Positions 10,857 through 22,372 of a stretch of DNA of 64,000 nt are shown piece by piece (the first letter of the stretch is position 1; every line of letters starts with the position of its first letter). The translations under genes were made by a program, and so were the position numbers. The notes under the pieces were generated by a model. It had not been told where the DNA came from, searched no databases, and was given only the letters and a program-made list of their open reading frames with translations. Source of the stretch: Mangifera indica (Eukaryota > Streptophyta > Magnoliopsida > Sapindales > Anacardiaceae); the NCBI RefSeq assembly GCF_011075055.1, contig NC_058155.1:3584001-3648000 (forward strand), read 5' to 3'.

Positions 10857-12504
10857 TGATGATGATAATATGCTTTAAGAGTTGTTTACATGTTAATGAA
10901 TGAATGAGTGATGATAGCTAAGCCAAAAAGGAGTATAAACTCGTAGATTATGTTTTTCTAGATGTCGATGAACGGTCATTTCTATGTGTATCGATGCCTA
11001 TTCGTCTGTTAGGAAGAGCAAGACTTCCTCATTTGTCAATGCACATTTGTTCTAAGGTTAAGGCATGAACAGTCATTTGGTATAGAATGAATGTCTGTTC
11101 ATGGCACTTAAGGATGAACGAGTTAAAGAGATAGATGATTATGAATGATAGGTTAAAGACTAAACAACATTAGCTAAGTGTCGTTAGTCAAATAGATGGA
11201 TTAACACACGTTCATAGCAAAGGGTGAACACCCTTGCATAGGCTTAGTGAATGCACGAAGAGCTAAGGCTGGTAACGCCTATTCATACAAATATAAAAAG
11301 GATAATTTTACCCCTATGCTATGTGTTAGAGTAGGGATAGAGTTGCAAAGGCTTGAAGGTGATATTAAGGTAGCTAGTGAATCAAGTGTGCTCGATTGTG
11401 TGGAGGACGACATGGACCTTCACTGAGACAAATTCAGATGAGTCAAAAATAGAGATAGTTGAGGAAAGTGGTGTACACTGAGATAGCCACCAGTTGTGTG
11501 TATAAATGGCATTATATGTGAAAGCAATAAGGTTATATGAGAGATAGATAGCCATAAAATACATCATAAACTTAGCGTCAAGGCATATTAGCCAATTATT
11601 TTAATTCAGTTCAAGTGTGCATGGTAACGAATAGTGCCATTAATTATTTTTCTAACATGGTTAACGGGATGCATCACATACACATTTGTGATAGGGGTCA
11701 TCCAAGGATGGTAATCTAACTAGCAGTCTCGTAGTTATGAGTATGTGGTAAGAAAGGGATTGCAATTAGCTTTCCTGTGTGACCAGGGTATCATAGCTAA
11801 TTAGCCTAGTAGTCTGATCGACATTGTATGTGAGGCACATAGTTAGCAGACATTTGGGATGTCGATTGCTTTCAGAAAGACATTAACTATGTTAAGATTA
11901 GCTTAGGTCTTAGTCATTCGGGATGACGTTGCCTATAAATTATGGCACAAGGGTACTGAAAGGAGACAGATAGGTATAAGAAGGTGTTGGAAAACATCCG
12001 ATAGTAACCACATAGAGAGATAGTATTGGAAAACAATAGTTATGAGATATGATGTGTGCAAGGTGTTAAGATATCACTTGCTTATTGAGTGTTTTTCACT
12101 TATATGTTCCTTTTAGGTAGCAGAACATGCAAGGGAGCCAGTGATCCAATTAGAGCTATTGCATTAGATTAAGGGGGCAATTTAGTCATTTTATTATTAC
12201 TTTTCAGCTATGTATTTACTTTCAGTGGGCTGTACTTATGCATTGAGTTTATTGATGTTGGATTTTCAAACATTGATGTTGTATGATTTATATATATATT
12301 ATTTATGGGTGAGCTTATTAAATATTTTTAATTGCAACTTTTTGCATGTTGAAAGTAGTGTGTAATCATGCTTTTATTGGTGGTCTGTCTAAGAAAGTTC
12401 AAGTTATGCACGTCTTTTTGGATTATATTTCGTATAAAGGTATGTACTTGATAAGGGGTGTTCCAATGAATACTTTGAAGGATTTAAATTTTCAAATTTT
12501 ATTG

Positions 12505-12509
<5 letters not shown>

Positions 12510-12566
<57 letters not shown>

Positions 12567-12571
12567 TGTAT
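12510..12571 (+). repeat. (TA)n-(TGTA)n microsatellite
   Basis: An uninterrupted run of TA dinucleotides followed by TGTA tetranucleotides. Confidence 0.95.
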
Positions 12572-12680
12572 GATTACAATCATGAAATCATTTATGTTTT
12601 TATCTTTTGCCCAGGGTATACAAACGTGCATATATTGCATATTTATTTCAATTAATTTTTAAGCAAGTTTATAACTAATT

Positions 12681-13288
12681 TGATACAGACCTGAAGTGAG
12701 ATAGCTGATTCTGCCGTGATGTTGGTTCGGCTGCTGAACAAGGATTCTGGGTTTGGTTACTGCTGGAACAAGGATCTTGTTGTGATTGTATTTAGGTTGC
12801 AGTGTTTTGAAATAGTTTGTAATCCAAGCACAAGAACAATGTATGGAAAAGATTGATTGTATTAATTTGATATTTCAGAAATACAATAAAAGTTCATTGT
12901 TGATATTGTATCTCTTACAAGCATAAAACTTAAATTCTGCAAAACACACGAAGTTGAAAAACAAGAACTCCGTCCATAAATCTCTCCCACTCTGCTTTTT
13001 TGTTAATTTCTTTCTTGCTGCTCTTTCTCCTCCTCCAGGCCTACTTCTTCATTGTGCTCCCATAACTGCCTTCCCAATCTTTTGGTGCCACCTCAGCTAA
13101 GAATATCCCTGTGGTCCCATGCCCAAGCTACATGTTTGCCGCTGCACCTTGGCTGATTGTTTTTTTGCTGCAACTCCTCTGCTGCTTAAGTGACATCTGT
13201 TGCTGTTAAAATGCTGCCACCTGTCTTCCCAGCTTCCTTCACTGCTCCTCTTTTCCCTCTCCTCCTCGTGTATACCTTGGCCCTAACA
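12681..13288 (+). mobile_element. Solo LTR, 608 bp, with 5-bp target duplication
   Basis: Begins TGATACAGAC and ends CCCTAACA, i.e. TG...CA. It is flanked by TAATT on both sides (12676-12680 and 13289-13293), an exact 5-bp target-site duplication. Base composition is richer in C and G than the surroundings, and an AATAAA signal lies near 12880. No coding region and no second LTR are present, so recombination between LTRs probably removed the interior. The lineage (copia or gypsy) cannot be told from this. Confidence 0.75.
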
Positions 13289-13843
13289 TAATTCAAGTAC
13301 TTTACAGAAAATGTATGAACATATCATTTAATAATACTCTGCACTATTGCTGTAAATATTTTCACAAAAAATAATCTTTAAAATAATTGATTATTTATTG
13401 AATCTTCACTTGCACTAAATTAGAGCAAATGTGGTACATTTATTATTATCATTCCAACACGATGATATATTCTTTTTTCTTAGAAAATAATGAAGTTTAA
13501 TTTGGAGGTATCACAATTGTTTTGTTAATCTTTTGTTTATAAGTTAGAACAAATTTTAAGTCTTTATGTATTCTTTTGCAAAAAGATGACCATCAATATT
13601 TATAGTCATATAGAGACCACAAAATGGAAATTGAATATACTAATTCTTTTTTTTTTCTAAAGTTTTGAAATTTTTGGTGTAGAAAATATAAATTGTTATC
13701 GTTAAAATACGATTTCCTGTTAAATAATCCTACATACATACGAGTTGGTTTGATTTATTTCATATATTAACTGTTTGATCATGATTATTGATTGATATAC
13801 CTTTGTTGTTTTGCTCTATCATCAATTTTGATGTGAGAAGTTC

Positions 13844-14057
13844 TGCGTTGCATCTAGTTCAACATGAGGAAGAAGTGGAAAAGTTTAATTCATGTAACCT
13901 AAGTGGCACTGAATCTAGTACCTCTACTTCTGATTTGGATGAATTTCCTCAAGATTTTGCTGGATCAACAATGGATGTAACAGCGACAACCAAGCTGAGC
14001 CCTAGAGACAATGATGGGGCAAAACATAAAGTTTGTGGCTGCATAATTTTACGATGA
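13844..14057 (+). other. Possible former terminal exon of the TNL family
   Basis: An open frame encodes about 70 residues, acidic and Ser/Thr-rich (QHEEEVEKFNSCNLSGTESS near its start), ending in CGCIILR before a stop at 14055-14057. An AG lies just before it. The preceding DNA (about 13540-13700) together with part of this frame recurs, shortened, at 34599-34740, downstream of TNL-3. The segment therefore belongs to the duplicated TNL block. It may be a short terminal exon or an unrelated neighbour; I do not recognise the protein. The CIIL motif is followed by Arg, so it is not a C-terminal prenylation box. Confidence 0.35.
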
Positions 14058-14238
14058 AGATGAATAACGAAAACTAAAGAATACAAATTATGTTGCTTGG
14101 CTTTATCCTGATTTGTTATCAGTTAGCTTCTGTTAATATATACGTATGTATACATATATGGTCGCAGAACTGGTAAGCATATACTTCATTATTTACATTT
14201 TGTTATTGTTAATATTTCTAGAACTTCATTTATACTTA

Positions 14239-14720
14239 GGGGCCGTTTGGTTCCAATATTTAAATATTACTTTGATAATTTATCTTTTATTTTCTTATTT
14301 GGTTTATCAGTAATAAAATATTATAATAATTTTCTATTACCAAAGCTGACGTGACAGATAATATAAGTGATAATCTGATTACTACATTCACCTTAGGTAT
14401 TTAAATATTCCCAAGGTAATCTTGATTTTATTATAATTATATTATTATTTATTAATTTTTTAAGACAAAAATAAATTTATTTTTAATTAATATGATAAAT
14501 AATATAAAAAATATTTAAAAATAATTATATTCAAGGGTATTTAAGTAAAATAATTTATTAATAATTTTTTATTACTTTTAACTAAACACAATAATTATTT
14601 ATACCTATCAAATTTTATCAAATATAGTAATCATTTATACCTAGTAATCTTCTAAATAATTTATCTTCAAGAGAATCTTTCTATTTTGATAATAAATTAT
14701 TATTCAAACCAAACACCCCT
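14239..14720 (+). mobile_element. MITE, 482 bp, with TTA target duplication
   Basis: Starts GGGGCCGTTTGGTT; the reverse complement of its end reads AGGGGTGTTTGGTT, giving imperfect terminal inverted repeats of about 14 bp. TTA flanks both sides (14236-14238 and 14721-14723). The homologous segment near 51540 lacks the element and shows a single TTA before CTTCTTTTCTTC. Terminal sequence and TTA duplication fit Tourist-like (PIF/Harbinger) MITEs. Relatives are at 37868-38356 and, as fragments, near 19800-20075 and 22900-23197. Confidence 0.75.
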
Positions 14721-15474
14721 TTACTTCTTTTCTTCTTCCTAAGTTGAATATAAGTTTTGATCAAAATGAACATTATAAGTCTTTAATCAACGCAAAAAAA
14801 AATCTTTTTTTCCTTTTTTTTTAAGGAAACACATTCATTTATTTCCATATTTTTGGTTGAAATTATGGAAGTAAAGACATTAAGTTGAAATTATGTAAAT
14901 TGTTTACATCATAATTTGACGTATACTATTTACTTATTTTTAGTATTTTTAAAAATTTTATCAATTGCACATTTTAAAATGAATTTTAATTTACCTCTTT
15001 ATAAAGTATGAAATTTATATAAATTTATAGTCATAATTTTATGTCTAACACTTCGATTAAAAATTTAATATAATGAACTGATGATGGTTTTAAATACCAC
15101 TTTTTTACATTAAATTATTGACAATTAACTTGTTTTATCCAAAAATTTCATAAAAACATATTAATATGTGCGGAAACTTAAACGTAATTGTGCATGTTTT
15201 ACATGTATGTCGAGATAAATAAAACTATATACATAAATAATAAGTATAAATTTATATACAAATAATAATATGTTATTATATGATTGAGTGATTATAAATT
15301 AAAGATAAAATAACACCTAAATATATGAGACATATCATTATTTGTATACAAGTTTGTATTTATAATTTTTTATGTGTGATTCACAAAAACAATAAAATAA
15401 TAAAAAAAATTAAGTATATTAAGCGGTTTGGTTAGCCTACCTATGTTGTATTGTTATTACCTTTTTTCTTTTTT

Positions 15475-16040
15475 CTAACAATATATTCTTAAGAAACAAT
15501 TATAAAGAGTAATTCTAAGAAATTATTAGAAGAATTATGGAGAAAATTCAAATAATTTTTTTTTGTTTATGAAGATTCAATGAAAAAAAAAGGATCAAAG
15601 AAGAAAAATTTTTCCTGTTATATTTTTCTATTGGTTTATATACTCGAAGGGTGTCGGTGTTGTGCCATCATCAATAGGCACGTGATAACTAAATGTTTCA
15701 CTAAACATGTATATCCGTTTGACTAAAAAAATAAGTACATGTTGAAAAAGATTGACTTTAGTGCCTATATTTTTTAAGTAATGTGATTATGATGTGTGTT
15801 GTCTAATTGGCTTTATGTGTCATTATAACTTTATATCTTTTTTGTATTAAATGCTACAAAACTTAAATGCTTTGTTAGATGATGAATAGATGGGTATAAT
15901 CAAATAACTTGAATATTTTGTTAATCAGAAAATATTATCTCTTCTTATATGTATCAGTATTATAATATTAGACAACTATATGCATCCAGGGGTATCAGTT
16001 ATTACTTTGTACACTTGGATCATTGACATACTCGATGCAA
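15475..16040 (+). repeat. About 600-bp direct repeat, copy 1 of 4
   Basis: Starts near ATTCTTAAGAAACAATTATA and ends near ATACTCGATGCA. Copies lie at 16915-17555, 52437-53115 and 62123-62700. Two copies flank about 900 bp in each segmental repeat, so an old non-autonomous LTR element is one explanation; I found no primer-binding site or target duplication to confirm it. Confidence 0.75.
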
Positions 16041-16483
16041 GGGTGCACCCGGCCCTATGTGAGGGTAGGCCTCAAACGGAAAAATAACTAAAAACTTTTG
16101 TCTAGACCCACCATCAATTTCTTAAAAATATATTTTTGATTTCAGCCCACTTCCATTTTAAGATATTACTAAGCCCACTTTCTCCCTCAAATATTATGCC
16201 CAGCCTAAATGGGTGGAGCCCACAGGTAATTTTTTTTAAGTTGAAATTAAAAAAAAAAAAAACGAAACCCACTTACCATTTCAAAGATTATTCCCAATCT
16301 AAGATGATGAAGCCCATAGAAATTTTTTTTTAAGTTGCAATAAAATTAAAAAACAAAATATGGCCAAGCCCACTTATCATTCAAATAATTTTCCCAACTA
16401 AAATGATGAAACTCAAAAGCAATTTTTTTTAATTGAAAAAAAAACAACAAAATAAAACATAATATTCTTATGAATCATGTATA

Positions 16484-16487
16484 TGTG

Positions 16488-16575
<88 letters not shown>
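16484..16575 (+). repeat. (TG)n-(TA)n-(GA)n compound microsatellite
   Basis: Adjacent pure runs of TG, TA and AG dinucleotides; a shorter equivalent sits at about 53531-53578 in the partner segment. Confidence 0.95.
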
Positions 16576-16581
<6 letters not shown>

Positions 16582-16914
16582 ATGTATATAAATATGTATA
16601 TACTTAAATAAGTTATCAAATAATTGAATATTATTTTATCATTAATTCAGAATCACTCAATCATATCATAACACATATAAATGTGTATATATATTTCAAA
16701 CTTTCTAAGCCCCACTTTATTATAAAATCATAAATTTCATTTACTTTTTACTTTTTAATTCAATTCCTTTAACCCTAGGTTAAAATATGCAAGTATATCA
16801 ATTTAATGATATTATTTAGTCATCATCAGGATTTTGTTCTCAAGTATAACAAATTATGTTGATGATATTATCATTTATATTAAATCAGGATTTTTACTTT
16901 TCAATTTCCCTTTT

Positions 16915-17555
16915 TATTTACAATGTATTCTTATGAAACAATTATAAAGAGTGATTCTAAGAGATCAATAGAGTTATGGAGAGAGTTCAAATAAATTTTT
17001 CTAGTTTATGAAGATTCAACAAGATAAAAAGGGATCAAAGAAGAAAAATCTCTCATGTTATCTTTTTCTATTGGTTTATATACTTAGAGAGAGTGGGTGT
17101 TGTGTTATCATCCATGGACACATGGTAATTAAATGTTTAACTAAGCTTACATGTCTATTTGATTAAGAAAATACGTATATGTCAAAAGAGATTGACTTTA
17201 GTGTCAACTTTTTTCATCTAATATGATATGTGTTATTTAATTGGTTTAGTTACTTTGTATTTTATGTGTCATTATAACGTTGTATCTTCTTTGTATTAAA
17301 TATGACATAACTTTTTTGGTTGATAAGATAATGATTATTTTTGATAGTTTAAATGTTTTGTTTGATGACATATCGATAATCATAATTGAATAGTTTGAAC
17401 ATTTTCTTAATTAAAAAATATTATCTCTTCTTACTACATTTGAGTAAGGATATGTGTATTAATATTATATAACTATATATGTCTAGGGATATGGGTTATT
17501 ACATATTTCCTTATGTAAGTAATCTACATACTTAGATTATTGATATACTAGATGA
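16915..17555 (+). repeat. About 600-bp direct repeat, copy 2 of 4
   Basis: Begins at ACAATGTATTCTTATGAAAC and is collinear with 15475-16040, ending near ATATACTAGATG. No coding potential seen. Confidence 0.75.
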
Positions 17556-17686
17556 ATGTCAAATTCCTATAACTTTGACAACTAACATCTATCCAGATAC
17601 AATTATAAAGGGAAGACATATACATTTATTATTGTGTTATTGTAGAAATTTGCAGTGCTTAAGCATATATATATATATATATATAA

Positions 17687-17960
17687 GTAATATTATGTAT
17701 ATATATTTTTTATACATAATTTATGTACACAGATTATGTTTCATCATGTGATTGAGTATTGTTTTATTTTTAATTCAAAATCACTCAATCATATAATGAT
17801 ATATTATCTATATATTCAAATTATATATATAGTAATATTATGTGTATATATTTTTTATACATAATTTATGTACACAGATTATATTTTATCAGATGATTGA
17901 ACATTACTTTATTTTTAATTCAAAATCACTATAATATATTATTTGTATATTTAAATTTTA
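17687..17960 (+). repeat. Tandem pair of hairpin-MITE-related units, about 144-bp spacing
   Basis: TTTTTTATACATAATTTATG recurs 144 bp downstream, each time followed by TACACAGATTAT and a shared Ts/As core with AATTCAAAATCAC. The core resembles the hairpin MITE family at 10701-10856. Confidence 0.6.
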
Positions 17961-18010
17961 TATTTATATATATATATTCACGGGGGAGACGAAGACTTTC
18001 CCATATTTAT

Positions 18011-18290
18011 ATATGTGGTGCAGCGGTTTTGCATGTGCACGTCCGTGTTAGGTGGCTGCACATGTAAACGCATGTTGGTTCAAAGCCCTGCCAGACAGGT
18101 GCTTTAGCCTTTCGTAAACGAAGTAATTTTTGGAGTTACATGGGAATCATTTTTTATTCGGGCAAATCCTCTTTAGAAGGGTACATTCGTCATTTCAAAA
18201 AGAATCTTTCTAGATTCTTCTTAGCCATTAGTTTTCAATTGGCCATGATAGTTTATCCTACAAGATTTGGTTAATTTTATAACATTGTTT
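18011..18290 (+). mobile_element. SINE-like, tRNA-derived unit
   Basis: An island of higher GC in AT-rich DNA. GTGGTGCAGCGG at about 18015-18025 resembles a pol III A box and GGTTCAAAGCC at 18077-18087 a B box, with spacing in the tRNA range. About 100 bp of non-tRNA body and a T-rich end follow. It does not fold as an obvious complete tRNA. The call rests on the two boxes only. Confidence 0.4.
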
Positions 18291-19799
18291 TTTATAAATA
18301 TTAGGGATATTTTAACTTTTGAAAAACATAATATACATCTATAATGTAAATAATTTGTTTTATATAAATAATATTGGAATATATAATTTTTTTTTTTTGT
18401 CTTAAGAGCCCAATGTAAATAAAATATTCCACAAAATAATTAGGTACTAAATTACAAAAATACCCTATGGCTTTACAATGGAAGAACGTGGTGCAATAAT
18501 CGATGACCAATATCCGGTCAAATAGCTAACTCTGTCTCTCTGTGGTCCATAAACATTCTAACTCAACAGCTTCTTAAAAATATGTATGATACCTTCACTG
18601 TATTATCACTGAAAAATACTAAATTATTTTAATATTTTTAATGACTCATATCAGTTTTTTTATACATTAGTTAAAAAACTGCCTATATCAGTTTCACAAG
18701 ATTATATTTAATAGGCCAAAAGACTTATTCTCACCCAAGGTTTAGTGTATTCTCAAACTCATAATGCAAGATTTTAAAAACTCAAATATTTACCTATAAT
18801 TCAAACTCTATTAAAAAATTTTGTTATATATAAAAGTAAAATCGTCGTTTATTAAAAACTTAAAAGAAAAAAATTTTGTCCTTTTTTTTTTATCTTAGTT
18901 TTGAAAACTAACATTTTCTCTCTAGTCCCAAAATTTTCAGTTTTAAAAAATGACTTTTTCCCCCTCTTCTACTAAGGTTTCATACTTTTCAAGTTACCAT
19001 AATGCAGCAGCCCCTCTCAACTTTTTAAAATTTTCATTTCCTTCCCCCAATATAGTTTCCGTCACTACCTTTCTTTTGGCCGCCCCCTTCCGCCATCGTC
19101 TATTCCTATCTCCATCCAAAACTTCATGCTAACTTCTCTAGCTTATAGAAACTCAAACGGAAGTCAACCCCCCATATTGTTGAACAATTTTTGGATAATG
19201 CTTAATATTTAGATAATTATAAAATTCATCATAAGTTATACTCTAACCTGCAATCTACTTACCATTTTCATTTTAAATATTAAAATATTAACAAGATGAT
19301 CTTAATTTTGTTATAATTGTATCCTTACTTATTAATCTTTTAAGAGTAAAATACTCTCATTTTAATTAAAATAACAAGTAAAATGAAAAATATTTTAGAA
19401 AAAATATATTGGCTATAAGATAATAACTTAAAAATAATTTAATTAATTAATTAATTAATTTTTAATTTGACAACATAAAAGAAACTTTATATATTATTAA
19501 GAAGGAAAATATATTAGAATATTTTCCTCTTGAACCCCATCATTATTTTTGTTGGCCTGTGCTTTTGTATAGATGACATGTACAGACTTAGGTTATAGTT
19601 TCTCTTAAACCCTATCATTGTGGGAACTTTCATAGGCCTTCAAGATGAAAATGTTTGGTGTTTTTTTTTTTTTTGGGCTTAGGATTGGTTTTTGTTGTCC
19701 TTTTTTAATAGGACGAGCTTAGGTTATTTCCGTGACCTAATCTGGAGGTTGCATTTGTGCTGTTGATATATTTTTTACTTACAAAAAAATATATCTATA

Positions 19800-20075
19800 T
19801 TAGAATATACACAAAATAAATATTTAACATAAGACATGTTAGTTTAACCAAATACAATACTAATTTATATCTAATAATCTTTCAAAAATATTTAAGTAAA
19901 ATAATATATTATTATTCATTTATTATTATCAACCAAACATAATACTTATTTATACATACTAAATTTACCAAATATAACAATAATTTATACTTAATACTCT
20001 TTCAGATAATCTATCTTTATGATATTTTTTTACTTTTAGTAAAAAAAAAAATTATCTAAACTAAATGCACTCTTA
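19800..20075 (+). repeat. Diverged MITE fragment related to 14239-14720
   Basis: Shares runs such as AATAATTTATAC, ACCAAACATAATA and the A/T-rich core order with the right half of the 14239 element, ending near TCTAAACTAAATGCACTCTTA. Termini are decayed. Confidence 0.45.
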
Positions 20076-22224
20076 GTGATAATGAGGGCAGTGAAGGTGC
20101 TAATGAATCAAATGAGCCAAAGTTTGTAGAAAGCTTTGTAGCATTTACTACAATATGCCAAAAATATTTGATGCCTTGATTGGGGAAGAGTTTAATGATT
20201 GTAGTGTGTTTGATAAGAAGCTTTTGATGAATCCTTGAATGTAAGTTTGGCAAAGAAAAGAGTGGATTAACTAAAAAAATTTCTTTGTTGACCAAAGATT
20301 TTTCTAACAACTAATTATTGTATGATTCTAGTAATAAAGAGTTTGGTCCCACTGGAACTACCATTAAAAATTTGAATACAAGAAAAATTAAGGTATATGA
20401 AGTATTAAGCCAAGCAATAAATAGGGATTCTATTTTAATATGTTCAATGTAATAATGTTATACTGACTACATAATCATCAATCAATATATTAATGCTTCA
20501 TTCTTTTATGTAGTTTCCTTTGAAAGAAATCTCAATTATGTCAATTCAATGGAATTATGCATTATGCCTTGGTTTATTTACATCAATAATAGCTCCTTAT
20601 AAGGGCTTCTTTCCAAGCGATGTTAAACTAGTTTTTACCTTAAAAATTTTGAAATTGTAAGTAATCATCAATCACTTGTGCACACAAGTTTAACGAAATA
20701 AGTTAAGTAAATAATTAAATAAGAGAGAAAGTAGGATCCTGTTTAGTTGTTCAATCTCTCCTTGAATTTTTAGCCAGTTCTACCTAGACTTGTAGAAAAT
20801 TTGCTAGCATGGGATCTTGTATGTCCCTCTAGGACTATATAGAAATGACTTGAATAGATGATGGAAACCTACTCAAAGCGTGTACAATTGCAGTCCAACA
20901 AATCTGGCAAATATAATCAGCTAAGCAGTTAACTATTTGCCAATTACATACTAAAGTCAATTAACATGAGAGTAAAACATTTTGTTCACTTAACTAATTT
21001 TTAAAACTCTTATACTAACAGTTGTTTATGCTCAAACTTGATATACTCCAAGCATCCTACTTAGTTGTTCAATCTCTCCTTGAATTTTGAAGCTAAAATC
21101 CCTTGAACTTCTAGTCTTGAAATCCCTTCAAGGTCTAATAATCAATGTGTATCTCACTATCTGAGTAAACTTACCTACAAAATGAATATTAAAAATAAAC
21201 AAAGAGAAAAATTATCAATAGAAATTTATATCTATTTTCTAAATTAAAAAAGATGTGTGATAAACTCATGTATTGAAAGCAAATAATAGATACTCATTTT
21301 CAATGATTTTTCTAGTTAAATCTATCATTTTTCAATGATTAAAATAGGTAATAACTTAGCGTATTGTTCCTTATCAAACACTTTTAACTTCACCCTTAGT
21401 TGGCACAAATAACACTTTCTCATCCAAAATCAAATTCTGTTAAAAAAAACTAATGATGTAATCTATTATTTGAAACAAAATGATAATTTTACCATCCATT
21501 AATTTTGAAACAAAAAATTAAAAAAAAATCTTTATATCAGACTCATACATGTTAAATATAATAATTTAATCTTTAAAAAGGTTTTCAAACTCACAAATCA
21601 ATCTCTAATTTTCTTTTTGAAATCCCTATATATTTTGAAAATACTATATGGTCTCAATAGTTGTAATATAACATCTATATCCATAATTTTTTGCATTCTA
21701 TTTAAGTTTTGGGTGTGTAATTATCATTTTTAAAACTATGAGAAGGCATAAAATATTTCAAAAATTTCTCCAAACTTTTTTTCCAATTTTTTAATAAAAA
21801 TTTCAACAGAAACCTATAATATTTTCAGAAATTATAGTTTACTTCTAATATACAATTATATGATAATGACACTTTTATTATAGGAAGAGAGAAAGAAAGG
21901 GTGAGGGTGCAAAAAATGAAAATAAGAGATTTCTTATATAATTTTGATATTTAAAATATTATTTAAAACTTTTGTTAAGTTAAGATGACACAATAATTTT
22001 GAAAAATAAAAAAGTAACAATATAATAGTAGTTCATCTTATAATATTACTGTTTTATATTTTGCATGAAAAATTTTTATTTATGTTTGATTTTTGGTGAG
22101 AAATGTTATTTACACTATTTAAGAGTGTGTTTTAAAATGAAATTTTAAGTGAAAAAAAATGTAATTCACTCTACTAAAAAATATCAAATTTTCGCGAATA
22201 TTTTGTTATTTAAATTTGTGTTTT

Positions 22225-22372
22225 AGACATAACCCTTTGACTTTCGGGTGGGAAAAAATATTATTCACTCCGTTAGAAAACATTAATTTCCAAGGAATAC
22301 CTGAGAAAAAGCAAAGAAATTGAACCCAGGGAAAAAATATACAAATAAACTTCTAACTCTGGGAGAAGAATG
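22225..22372 (+). promoter_or_regulatory. Orphan copy of the TNL promoter and 5' leader
   Basis: Matches 24430-24555 just before TNL-3: the CCCTTTGACTTTCGGGTGGG segment with a W-box core TTGACT at 22237-22242, then GAGAAAAAGCAAAGAAATTG and AACCCAGG. The match stops at about 22372, short of any start codon, and no TIR sequence follows. Its position at the end of a local duplication suggests the breakpoint fell inside the 5' leader. Confidence 0.65.

Larger units (their letters stand above)
9556..12390 (+). mobile_element. Large LTR sequence (probable solo LTR) inserted in TNL-2 last exon
   Basis: The stretch starts TGTAACATCC, a common opening of plant Ty3/gypsy LTRs, directly after AAGAA (9551-9555). 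It ends at 12390, followed by AAGAA again (12391-12395), a 5-bp target duplication. After the second AAGAA the reading frame continues with Glu-Ser-Ser-Ser-Tyr, matching GESSSRY near the end of TNL-3. No gag-pol coding is seen inside, so it is a solo LTR or non-autonomous element. It contains its own 367-bp tandem duplication. The 3' terminus reads TGTCT, not the usual CA, so the last bases may be mutated. Confidence 0.6.
4967..12437 (+). pseudogene. TNL-2: TIR-NBS-LRR gene with LRR frameshift and LTR insertion
   Basis: Exons inferred by comparison with TNL-3: 4967-5445 (TIR), 6479-7547 (NBS), 7697-7996, 8093-8921 (LRR), 9028 onward (C-terminal C-JID-type domain, FPGSDIPEWF). Splice phases are identical to TNL-3. 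The TIR has YDVFLSFRGEDTRDNF and the putative NADase glutamate E86 in WCLQELVQIL. The NBS has GMGGIGKTT, VLIVFDDV, GLPLALE, LFLDIACFF and MHDLIQEMG. In exon 4 a 36-bp near-duplication at 8422-8493 lacks two bases in its first unit, shifting the frame to a stop at 8564-8566. The mRNA as read would therefore give about 773 residues (TIR, NBS, a few LRRs), while the remaining LRR and C-JID region stays open in another frame. The C-terminal exon is then split by an LTR sequence at 9556-12390; the family sequence resumes at 12391 and meets a stop at 12435-12437. A truncated TIR-NBS product could still be made, so loss of all function is not certain. Confidence 0.8.
14724..17530 (+). repeat. Segmental repeat, copy 1 (partner at 51540-62700)
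   Basis: Collinear over about 2.8 kb with 51540-53937 plus 62115-62700, the partner being split by a Mutator-like element. Shared landmarks in order: CTTCTTTTCTTCTTCCT; TTTTGGTTGAAATTAT; a repeat starting near 15475; a GCCCACTT-rich block at 16145-16400; a microsatellite; and a second copy of the repeat at 16915. No gene is recognisable inside. Confidence 0.85.
18716..22372 (+). repeat. Local duplication, copy A (partner 23228-24560)
   Basis: Two blocks match the DNA upstream of TNL-3 in the same order: 18940-19490 with 23228-23750 (GGTTTCATACTTTTCAAGTT; CTCCATCCAAAAC), and 21040-22372 with 23755-24560 (CTCCAAGCATCCTA; GAAGCTAAAATCC; CTTTGACTTTCGGGTGGGAA). Copy A carries extra DNA at about 19490-21040 and 21600-22200. 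It ends in an orphan TNL 5' leader with no coding exon behind it. The first 450 bp (from GGCCAAAAGACTTATTC) also belong to the dispersed family seen in TNL-2 intron 1. No real gene is visible in this stretch. Confidence 0.8.

Noticed and set aside
15475..17555. LTR retrotransposon formed by the two 600-bp direct repeats
   Set aside because: Spacing would suit a non-autonomous element, but no primer-binding site, purine tract or target duplication is visible, so it is reported only as repeats.
18011..18090. Functional tRNA gene
   Set aside because: A- and B-box-like motifs are present but I could not trace a complete cloverleaf with acceptor and anticodon stems; a SINE head fits better.
20056..20310. 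Open frame of about 84 codons on the minus strand
   Set aside because: No recognisable motif, composition like the flanking DNA, and it overlaps a decayed MITE region.
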